Shown here piece by piece: positions 50,485 through 62,180 of a DNA stretch of 64,000 nucleotides. How positions within the stretch are numbered: the stretch's first letter is position 1; each line of letters opens with the position of its first letter. Made by a program: the position numbers and the translations under genes. Below the pieces are notes generated by a model. The model was not told the DNA's origin, did no database searches, and saw only the letters and a list, made by a program, of their open reading frames with translations. Origin of the DNA: Taudactylus pleione (taxonomy: Eukaryota; Chordata; Amphibia; Anura; Myobatrachidae); contig JAUIMM010002008.1 in the NCBI GenBank assembly GCA_031769625.1, positions 620,001 to 684,000 on the forward strand. Reading direction: 5' to 3'.

Positions 50485-53400
50485 CGGGTGTATCTGCACG
50501 CCTATATTCTGTGTGTGACTGCGGGTGTATCTGCATGCCTATATTCTGTGTGTGACTGCGGGTGTATCTGCATGCCTATATTCTGTGTGTTTGACTGCGG
50601 GTGTATCTGCATGCCTATATTCTGTGTGTGTGACTGCGGGTGTATCTGCATGCCTATATTCTGTGTGTGTGACTGCGGGTGTATCTGCAAGCCTATATTC
50701 TGTGTGTGTGACTGCGGGTGTATCTGCATGCCTATATTCTGTGTGTGACTGCGGGTGTATCTGCATGCCTATATTCTGTGTGTGTGACTGCGGGTGTATC
50801 TGCATGCCTATATTTTGTGTGTGTGACTGCGGGTGTATCTGCATGCCTATATTCTGTGTGTGACTGCGGCTGTATCTGCATGCCTATGTTCTGTGTTTGA
50901 CTGCAGGTGTAACTGCATGTCTATATTCTGTGTGTGACTGCGGGTGTTTCTGCATGTCTATATTCTGGCTGTGACTGTGGGTGTGTCTGCATGCCTTTGT
51001 TCTGTGGGTGTAACTGCGGGTGTATCTGCATGCCTATATTCTGTGTGTGTGACTGCGGGTGTATCTGCATGCCTAGATTCTGTGTGTGACTGCGGGTGTA
51101 TCTGCACGCCTATATTCTGTGTGTGACTGCGGGTGTATCTGCACGCCTATATTCTGTGTGTGACTGCGGGTGTATCTGCATGCCTATATTCTGTGTGTGT
51201 GACTGCGGGTGTATCTGCATGCCTATATTCTGTGTGTGTGACTGCGGGTGTATCTGCATGCCTATATTCTGTGTGTGTGACTGCGGGTGTATCTGCAAGC
51301 CTGTATTCTGTGTGTGTGACTGCGGGTGTATCTGCATGCCTATATTCTGTGTTTGACTGCGGGTGTATCTGCATGCCTATATTCTGTGTGTGTGACTTCG
51401 GGTGTATCTGCATGCCTATATTTTGTGTGTGTGACTGCGGGTGTATCTGCATGCCTATATTCTGTGTTTGACTGCGGCTATATCTGCATGCCTATGTTCT
51501 GTGTGTTACTGCAGGTGTAACTGCATGTCTATATTCTGTCTGTGACTGTGGGTGTGTCTGCATGCCTATGTTCTGTGTGTGTAACTACGGGTGTATCTGC
51601 ATGCCTATGTTCTGTGTGTGTGACTGCAGGTGTATCTGCATGCCTATGTTCTGTGTGTGTGACTGCGGGTGTATCTGCACGCCTATATTCTGTGTGTGAC
51701 TGCGGGTGTATCTGCATGCCTATATTTTGTGTGTGACTGTGGGTGTATCTGCATGCCTATATTCTGTGTGTGTGACTGCGGGTGTATCTGCATGCCTGTA
51801 TTCTGTGTTTGTGACTGCACGTGTATCTGCATGCCTATATTCTCTGTGTGACTGCAGGTGTATCTGCACACCTATATTCTCTGTGTGCGACTGCAGGTGT
51901 ATCGGCATGCCTGTATTCTCTGTGTGACTGCAGGTGTGTCTGCATGCCTATATTCTGTGTGTGTGACTGCGGGTGTATCTGCATGCCTGTATTCTGTGTG
52001 TGTGACTGCGTGTGTATCTGCATGCCTATATTCTGTGTGTGTGACTGCAGGTGTATCTGCATGCCTGTATTCTGTGTGTGTGACTGCGGGTGTATCTGCA
52101 TGCCTGTATTCTGTGTGTGTGACTGCGGGTGTATCTGCATGCCTGTATACTGTGTGTGTGACTGTGGGTGTATCTGCATGCCTGCATTCTGTTTGTGTGA
52201 CTGTGGGTGTATCTGCATGCCTATATTCTGTGTGTGTAACTGCGGGTGTACCTGCATGCCTATATTCTGTGTTTCTGACTGCGGGTGTATCTGCATGCCT
52301 ATATTCTGTGTGTGTGACTGTGGGTGTATCTTCATGCCTATATTCTGTGTGTGAGTGCGGCTGTAACTGCATGCCTATATTCTGTGTGTGTAATTGCGGG
52401 TGTATCTGCATGCCTATATTCTGTGTGTGTGACTGCGGGTGTATCTGCATGCCTATGTTCTGTGTGTGTGACTGCAGGTGTATCTGCATGCCTATATTCT
52501 GTGTGTGACTGCAGGTGTATCTGCATGCCTATATTCTGTGTGTGCAACTGCGGGTGTATCTGCATGCCTATATTCTGTGTGTGTAACTGCGTGTGTATCT
52601 GCATTCCTATATTCTATGTGTGTGACTGCGGGTGTATCTGCATGCCTATATTCTGTGTGTGACTGCGGGTGTATCTGCACGTCTATATTCTGTGTGTGTA
52701 AATGCGGGTGTATCTGCACGCCTATGTTCTGTGTGTGTAACTGCGGGTGTATCTGCATGCCTATGTTCTGTGTGTGTGACTGCTGGTGTATCTGCACGCC
52801 TATATTCTGTGTGTGACTACGGGTGTATCTGCATGCCTATATTCTGTGTGTGACTGTGGGAGTATCTGCATGCCTATATTCTGTGTGTGTGACTGCGGGT
52901 GTATCTGTATGCCTATATTCTGTGTGTGTAACTGCGTGTGTATCTGCATTCCTATATTCTGTGTGTGTGACTGCGGGTGTATCTGCATGCCTATATTCTG
53001 TGTGTGACTGCGGGTGTATCTGCATGCCTATATTCTGTGTGTGACTGCGGGTGTATCTGCATATCTATATTCTGTGTGTGTAACTGCGGGTGTATCTGCA
53101 TGCCTGTATTCTGTGTGTGTGACTGCGGGTGTATCTGCATGCCTATATTCTGTGTTTGACTGCGGCTATATCTGCATGCCTATGTTCTGTGTGTGACTGC
53201 AGGTGTAACTGCATGTCTATATTCTGTCTGTGACTGTGGGTGTGTCTGCATGCCTATGTTCTGTGTGTGTAACTACGGGTGTATCTGCATGCCTATGTTC
53301 TGTGTGTGTGACTGCAGGTGTATCTGCATGCCTATGTTCTGTGTGTGTGACTGCGGGTGTATCTGCACGCCTATATTCTGTGTGTGACTGCGGGTGTATC

Positions 53401-56400
53401 TGCATGCCTATATTTTGTGTGTGACTGTGGGTGTATCTGCATGCCTATATTCTGTGTGTGTGACTGCGGGTGTATCTGCATGCCTGTATTCTGTGTTTGT
53501 GACTGCACGTGTATCTGCATGCCTATATTCTCTGTGTGACTGCGGGTGTATCTGCACACCTATATTCTCTGTGTGCGACTGCAGGTGTATCGGCATGCCT
53601 GTATTCTCTGTGTGACTGCAGGTGTGTCTGCATGCCTATATTCTGTGTGTGTGACTGCGGGTGTATCTGCATGCCTGTATTCTGTGTGTGTGACTGCGTG
53701 TGTATCTGCATGCCTATATTCTGTGTGTGTGACTGCAGGTGTATCTGCATGCCTGTATTCTGTGTGTGTGACTGCGGGTGTATCTGCATGCCTGTATTCT
53801 GTGTGTGTGACTGCGGGTGTATCTGCATGCCTGTATACTGTGTGTGTGACTGTGGGTGTATCTGCATGCCTGCATTCTGTTTGTGTGACTGTGGGTGTAT
53901 CTGCATGCCTATATTCTGTGTGTGTAACTGCGGGTGTACCTGCATGCCTATATTCTGTGTTTCTGACTGCGGGTGTATCTGCATGCCTATATTCTGTGTG
54001 TGTGACTGCGGGTGTATCTTCATGCCTATATTCTGTGTGTGAGTGCGGCTGTAACTGCATGCCTATATTCTGTGTGTGTAACTGCGGGTGTATCTGCATG
54101 CCTATATTCTGTGTGTGTGACTGTGGGTGTATCTGCATGCCTATGTTCTGTGTGTGTGACTGCAGGTGTATCTGCATGCTTATATTCTGTGTGTGACTGC
54201 AGGTGTATCTGCATGCCTATATTCTGTGTGTGCAACTGCGGGTGTATCTGCATGCCTATATTCTGTGTGTGTAACTGCGTGTGTATCTGCATTCCTATAT
54301 TCTATGTGTGTGACTGCGGCTGTATCTGCATGCCTATATTCTGTGTGTGACTGCGGGTGTATCTGCACGTCTATATTCTGTGTGTGTAAATGCGGGTGTA
54401 TCTGCACGCCTATGTTCTGTGTGTGTAACTGCGGGTGTATCTGCATGCCTATGTTCTGTGTGTGTGACTGCTGGTGTATCTGCACGCCTATATTCTGTGT
54501 GTGACTGCGGGTGTATCTGCATGCCTATATTCTGTGTGTGACTGTGGGAGTATCTGCATGCCTATATTCTGTGTGTGTGACTGCGGGTGTATCTGTATGC
54601 CTATATTCTGTGTGTGTAACTGCGTGTGTATCTGCATTCCTATATTCTGTGTGTGTGACTGCGGGTGTATCTGCATGCCTATATTCTGTGTGTGACTGCG
54701 GGTGTATCTGCATGCCTATATTCTGTGTGTGACTGCGGGTGTATCTGCATATCTATATTCTGTGTGTGTAACTGCGGGTGTATCTGCATGCCTGTATTCT
54801 GTGTGTGTGACTGCGGGTGTATCTGCATGCCTATATTCTGTGTGTGTGACTGCGGGTGTATCTGCACGCCTATATTCTGTGTGTGACTGTGGGTGTATCT
54901 GCATGCCTATATTCTGTGTGTGACTGCGGGTGTATCTGCATGCCTATATTCTGTGTGTTTGACTGCGGGTGTATCTGCATGCCTATATTCTGTGTGTGTG
55001 ACTGCGGGTGTGTCTGCATGCCTATATTCTGTGTGTGTGACTGCGGGTGTATCTGCAAGCCTATATTCTGTGTGTGTGACTGCGGGTGTATCTGCATGCC
55101 TATATTCTGTGTGTGACTGCGGGTGTATCTGCATGCCTATATTCTGTGTGTGTGACTGCGGGTGTATCTGCATGCCTATATTTTGTGTGTGTGACTGCGG
55201 GTGTATCTGCATGCCTATATTCTGTGTGTGACTGCGGCTGTATCTGCATGCCTATGTTCTGTGTGTGACTGCAGGTGTAACTGCATGTCTATATTCTGTG
55301 TCTGACTGCGGGTGTTTCTGCATGTCTATATTCTGTCTGTGACTGTGGGTGTGTCTGCATGCCTATGTTCTGTGTGTGTAACTGCGGGTGTATCTGCATG
55401 CCTATATTCTGTGTGTGTGACTGCGGGTGTATCTGCATGCCTATATTCTGTGTGTGACTGCGGGTGTATCTGCTCGCCTATATTCTGTGTGTGACTGCGG
55501 GTGTATCTGCATGCCTATATTCTGTGTGTGACTGCTGGTGTATCTGCTCGCCTATATTCTGTGTGTGACTGCGGGTGTATCTGCACGCCTATATTCTGTG
55601 TGTGACTGCAGGTGTATCTGCATGCCTATATTCTGTGTGTGTGACTGCGGGTGTATCTGCATGCCTATATTCTGTGTGTGTGACTGCGGGTGTATCTGCA
55701 TGCCTATATTCTGTGTGTGTGACTGCGGGTGTATCTGCAAGTCTATATTCTGTGTGTGTGACTGCGGGTGTATCTGCAAGCCTATATTCTGTGTGTGTGA
55801 CTGCGGGTGTATCTGCACGCCTATATTCTGTGTGTAACTGCAGGTGTATCTGCATGCCTATATTCTGTGTGTGACTGTGGGAGTATCTGCATGCCTGTAT
55901 TCTGTGTGTGTGACTGCGGGTGTATCTGTATGCCTATATTCTGTGTGATTGACTGCAAGTGTATCTGCATGACTATATTCTGTTTGTGACTGCGGGTGTA
56001 TCTGCATGTCTATATTCTGTGTGTGTAACTGCGGGTGTATCTGCACGCCTATATTCTGTGTGTGTGACTGCGGGTGTATCTGCAAGCCTATATTCTGTGT
56101 GTGTGACTGCGGGTGTATCTGCACGCCTATATTCTGTGTGTGACTGCGGGTGTATCTGCATGTCTATATTCTGTGTGTGACTGCGGGTGTATCTGCATGC
56201 CTATATTCTGTGTGTTTGACTGCGGGTGTATCTGCATGCCTATATTCTGTGTGTGTGACTGCGGGTGTATCTGCATGCCTATATTCTGTGTGTGTGACTG
56301 CGGGTGTATCTGCAAGCCTATATTCTGTGTGTGTGACTGCCGGTGTATCTGCATGCCTATATTCTGTGTGTGACTGCGGGTGTATCTGCATGCCTATATT

Positions 56401-57079
56401 CTGTGTGTGTGACTACGGGTGTATCTGCATGCCTATATTTTGTGTGTGTGACTGCGGGTGTATCTGCATGCCTATATTCTGTGTGTGACTGCGGCTGTAT
56501 CTGCATGCCTATGTTCTGTGTGTGACAGCAGGTGTAACTGCATGTCTATATTCTGTGTGTGACTGCGGGTGTTTCTGCATGTCTATATTCTGTCTGTGAC
56601 TGTGGGTGTGTCTGCATGCCTTTGTTCTGTGTGTGTAACTGCGGGTGTATCTGCATGCCTGTATTCTGTGTGTGTGACTGCGGGTGTATCTGCATGCCTA
56701 TATTCTGTGTGTGACTGCGGGTGTATCTGCACGCCTATATTCGGTGTGTGACTGCGGGTGTATCTGCACGCCTATATTCTGTGTGTGACTGCGGGTGTAT
56801 CTGCATGCCTATATTCTGTGTGTGTGACTGCGGGTGTATCTGCATGCCTATATTCTGTGTGTGTGACTGCGGGTGTATCTGCATGCCTATATTCTGTGTG
56901 TGTGACTGTGGGTGTATCTGCAAGCCTGTATTCTGTGTGTGTGACTGCGGGTGTATCTGCATGCCTATATTCTGTGTGTGACTGCGGGTGTATCTGTATG
57001 CCTATATTCTGTGTGTGTGACTTCGGGTGTATCTGCATGCCTATATTTTGTGTGTGTGACTGCGGGTGTATCTGCATGC
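50485..57079. repeat. Large duplicated segment, copy of 19,900-26,494
   Basis: Monomer order matches at a constant offset of 30,585 bp, including the nested 1,688-bp pair (51,465-53,152 and 53,153-54,840) and the CACGTG sites at 51,818 and 53,506. A few substitutions differ, for example TGCCTAGATTC near 51,072, GTGTGTTACTGC near 51,505, and GCAAGCC near 56,084 in place of GCACGCC. Confidence 0.82.
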
Positions 57080-60000
57080 CTATATTCTGTGTGTGACTGC
57101 GGCTATATCTGCATGCCTATGTTCTGTGTGTGACTGCAGGTGTAACTGCATGTCTATAATCTGTGTGTGACTGCGGGTGTTTCTGCATGTCTGTATTCTG
57201 TCTGTGACTGTGGGTGTGTCTGCATGCCTATGTTCTGTGTGTGTAACTGCGGGTGTGTCTGCATGCCTATATTCTGTGTGTGTGACTGCGGGTGTATCTG
57301 CATGCCTGTATTCTGTGTTTGTGACTGCACGTGTATCTGCATGCCTATATTCTCTGTGTGACTGCGGGTGTATCTGCACACCTATATTCTCTGTGTGTGA
57401 CTGCAGGTGTATCGGCATGCCTGTATTCTGTGTGTGACTGCAGGTGTGTCTGCATGCCTATATTCTGTGTGTGTGACTGCGGGTGTATCTGCATGCCTGT
57501 ATTCTGTGTGTGTGACTGCGTGTGTATCTGCATGCCTGTATTCTGTGTGTGTGACTGCAGGTGTATCTGCATGCCTGTATTCTGTGTGTGTGACTGCGGG
57601 TGTATCTGCATGCCTGTATTCTGTGTTTGTGACTGCGGGTGTAGCTGCATGCCTGTATACTGTGTGTGTGACTGTGGGTGTATCTGCATGCCTGCATTCT
57701 GTTTGTGTGACTGTGGGTGTATCTGCATGCCTATATTCTGTGTGTGTAACTGCGGGTGTACCTGCATGCCTATATTCTGTGTTTCTGACTGCGGGTGTAT
57801 CTGCATGCCTATATTCTGTGTGTGTGACTGCGGGTGTATCTTCATGCCTATATTCTGTGTGTGTGAGTGCAGCTGTAACTGCATGCCTATATTCTGTGTG
57901 TGTAACTGCGGGTGTATCTGCATGCCTATATTCTGTGTGTGTAACTGCGAGTGTATCTGCATGCCTATATTCAGTGTGTTTGACTGCGGGTATATCTGCA
58001 TGCCTATATTCTGTGTGTGTGACTGCGGGTGTATCTGCATGCCTATATTCTGTGTGTGTGACTGCTGGTGTATCTGCATGCCTATATTCTGTGTTTGTGA
58101 CTGAACGTGTATCTGCATGCCTATATTCTCTGTGTGACTGCGGGTGTATCTGCACAACTATATTCTCTGTGTGTGACTGCGGGTGTATCTGCATGCCTGT
58201 ATACTGTGTGTGACTGCAGGTGTATCTGCATGCCTATATTCTGTTTGTGTGACTGCGGGTGTATCTGCATGCCTATATTCTGCGTGTGTGACTGCGGGTG
58301 TATCTGCATGCCTGTATTCTGTGTGTGACTGGGGGTATATCTGCATGCCTATATTCTGTGTGTGACTGCGGGTGTATCTGCATGCCTGTATTCTGTGTGT
58401 GTGACTGCGGGTGTATCTGCATGCCTGTATTCTGTGTGTGTGACTGCGGGTGTATCTGCATGCCTGTATTCTGTGTGACTGCGGGTGTATCTGCATGCCT
58501 GTATTCTGTGTGACTGCAGCTGTATCTGTATGCCTATGTTCTGTGTGTGTGACTGCGGGTGTATCTGCATGCCTATATTCTGTGTGTGTGACTGCGGGTG
58601 TATCTGCATGCCTATATTCTGTGTGTGTGACTGCGGGTGTATCTGCATGCCTGTATTCTGTGTGTGTGACTGCGGGTGTATCTGCATGCCTGTATTCTGT
58701 GTGACTGCGGGTGTATCTGCATGCCTGTATTCTGTGTGACTGCAGCTGTATCTGCATGCCTATGTTCTGTGTGTGTGACTGCAGGTGTATCTGCATGCCT
58801 ATATTCTGTGTGTGACTGCAGGTGTATCTGCATGCCTATTTTCTGTGTGTGCAACTGCGGGTGTATCTGCATGCCTATATTCTGTGTGTGTAACTGCGTG
58901 TGTATCTGCATTCCTATTTTCTGTGTGTGTGACTGCGGGTGTATCTGCATGCCTATATTCTGTGTGTGACTGCGGGTGTATCTGCATGTCTATATTCTGT
59001 GTGTGTAAATGCGGGTGTATCTGCACGCCTATGTTCTGTGTGTGTAACTGCGGGTGTATCTGCATGCCTATGTTCTGTGTGTGTGACTGCGGGTGTATCT
59101 GCACGCCTATATTCTGTGTGTGACTGCGGGTGTATCTGCATGCCTATATTCTGTGTGTGACTGTGGGAGTATCTGCATGCCTATATTCTGTGTGTGTGAC
59201 TGCGGGTGTATCTGTATGCCTATATTCTGTGTGATTGACTGCGGGTGTATCTGCATGCCTATATTCTGTGTGTGACTGCGGGTGTATCTGCATATCTATT
59301 TTCTGTGTGTGTAACTGCGGGTGTATCTGCATGCCTATATTCTGTGTGTGTGACTGCGGGTGTATCTGCATGCCTATATTCTGTGTGTGTGACTGCGGGT
59401 GTATCTGCACGCCTATATTCTGTGTGTGACTGCGGGTGTATCTGCATGCCTATATTCTGTGTGTGACTGCGGGTGTATCTGCATGCCTATATTCTGTGTG
59501 TTTGAGTGCGGGTGTATCTGCATGCCTATATTCTGTGTGTGTGACTGCGGGTGTATCTGCATGCCTATATTCTGTGTGTGTGACTGCGGGTGTATCTGCA
59601 AGCCTATATTCTGTGTGTGTGACTGCGGGTGTATCTGCATGCCTATATTCTGTGTGTGACTGCGGGTGTATCTGCATGCCTATATTCTGTGTGTGTGACT
59701 GCGGGTGTATCTGCATGCCTATATTTTGTGTGTGTGACTGCAGGTGTATCTGCATGCCTATATTCTGTGAGTGACTGCGGCTGTATCTGCATGCCTATGT
59801 TCTGTGTGTGACTGCAGGTGTAACTGCATGTCTATATTCTGTGTCTGACTGCGGGTGTTTCTGCATGTCTATATTCTGTCTGTGACTGTGGGTGTGTCTG
59901 CATGCCTATGTTCTGTGTGTGTAACTGCGGGTGTATCTGCATGCCTATATTCTGTGTGTGACTGCGGGTGTATCTGCATGCCTATATTCTGTGTGTGACT

Positions 60001-62180
60001 GCTGGTGTATCTGCTCGCCTATATTCTGTGTGTGACTGCCGGTGTATCTGCACGCCTATATTCTGTGTGTGACTGCGGGTGTATCTGCATGCCTATATTC
60101 TGTGTGTGTGACTGCGGGTGTATCTGCATGCCTATATTCTGTGTGTGTGACTGCGGGTGTATCTGCATGCCTATATTCTGTGTGTGTGACTGCGGGTGTA
60201 TCTGCAAGCCTATATTCTGTGTGTGTGACCGCGGGTGTATCTGCAAGCCTATATTCTGTGTGTGTGACTGCGGGTGTATCTGCACGCCTATATTCTGTGT
60301 GTGACTGCGGGTGTATCTGCATGCCTATATTCTGTGTGTGACTGTGGGAGTATCTGCACACCTATATTCTGTGTGTGACTGTGGGAGTATCTGCATGCCT
60401 ATATTCTGTGTGTGTCTGTGGGAGTATCTGCTCGCCTATATTCTGTGTGTGACTGCGGGTGTATCTGCTCGCCTATATTCTGTGTGTGACTGCGGGTGTA
60501 TCTGCATGCCTATATTCTGTGTGTGACTGCTGGTGTATCTGCTCGCCTATATTCTGTGTGTGACTGCCGGTGTATCTGCACGCCTATATTCTGTGTGTGA
60601 CTGCGGGTGTATCTGCATGCCTATATTCTGTGTGTGTGACTGCGGGTGTATCTGCATGCCTATATTCTGTGTGTGTGACTGCGGGTGTATCTGCATGCCT
60701 ATATTCTGTGTGTGTGACTGCGGGTGTATCTGCAAGCCTATATTCTGTGTGTGTGACCGCGGGTGTATCTGCAAGCCTATATTCTGTGTGTGTGACTGCG
60801 GGTGTATCTGCACGCCTATATTCTGTGTGTGACTGCGGGTGTATCTGCACGCCTATATTCTGTGTGTGACTGTGGGAGTATCTGCACACCTATATTCTGT
60901 GTGTGACTGTGGGAGTATCTGCATGCCTATATTCTGTGTGTGTAACTGTGGGTGTATCTGCACGCCTATATTCTGTGTGTGTGACTGCGGGTGTATCTGC
61001 ACGCCTATATTCTGTGTGTGTGACTGCGGGTGTATCTGCACGCCTATATTCTGTGTGTGACTGCGGGTGTATCTGCATGCCTATATTCTGTGTGTGACTG
61101 CGGGTGTATCTGCATGCCTATATTCTGTGTGTTTGACTGCGGGTGTATCTGCATGCCTATATTCTGTGTGTGTGACTGCGGGTGTATCTGCATGCCTATA
61201 TTCTGTGTGTGTGACTGCGGGTGTAACTGCAAGCCTATATTCTGTGTGTGTGACTGCGGGTGTATCTGCATGCCTATATTCTGTGTGTGACTGCGGGTGT
61301 ATCTGCATGCCTATATTCTGTGTGTGTGACTACGGGTGTATCTGCATGCCTATATTTTGTGTGTGTGACTGCGGGTGTATCTGCATGCCTATATTCTGTG
61401 TGTGACTGCGGCTGTATCTGCATGCCTATGTTCTGTGTGTGACTGCAGGTGTAACTGCATGTCTATATTCTGTGTGTGACTGCGGGTGTTTCTGCATGTC
61501 TATATTCTGTCTGTGACTGTGGGTGTGTCTGCATGCCTTTGTTCTGTGTGTGTAACTGCGTGTGTATCTGCATGCCTATATTCTGTGTGTGTGACTGCGG
61601 GTGTATCTGCATGCCTATATTCTGTGTGTGACTGCGGGTGTTTCTGCACGCCTATATTCGGTGTGTGACTGCGGGTGTATCTGCATGCCTATATTCTGTG
61701 TGTGACTGCGGGTGTATCTGCATGCCTATATTCTGTGTGTGTGACTGCGGGTGTATCTGCATGCCTGCATTCTGTTTGTGTGACTGTGGGTGTATCTGCA
61801 TGCCTATATTCTGTGTGTGTAACTGCGGGTGTACCTGCATGCCTATATTCTGTGTTTCTGACTGCGGGTGTATCTGCATGCCTATATTCTGTGTGTGTGA
61901 CTGCTGGTGTATCTTCATGTCTATATTCTGTGTGTGTGAGTGCAGCTGTAACTGCATGCCTATATTCTGTGTGTGTAACTGCGGGTGTATCTGCATGCCT
62001 ATATTCTGTGTGTGTAACTGCGAGTGTATCTGCATGCCTATATTCAGTGTGTTTGACTGCGGGTATATCTGCATGCCTATATTCTGTGTGTGTGACTGCG
62101 GGTGTATCTGCATGCCTATATTCTGTGTGTGTGACTGCTGGTGTATCTGCATGCCTATATTCTGTGTTTGTGACTGAACG
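57080..62180. repeat. Large duplicated segment, copy of 32,688-37,700 region
   Basis: From about here the better match is at an offset of 24,392 bp (32,688 onward). The two offsets differ by exactly 6,193 bp, the length of one copy of the tandem unit at 22,290-34,677, so this copy holds one 6.19-kb unit where the left copy holds two. The 528-bp pair is present at about 59,957-60,945. Near 61,740-61,780 the copy skips monomers found at 37,370-37,700 and keeps others. Confidence 0.8.
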
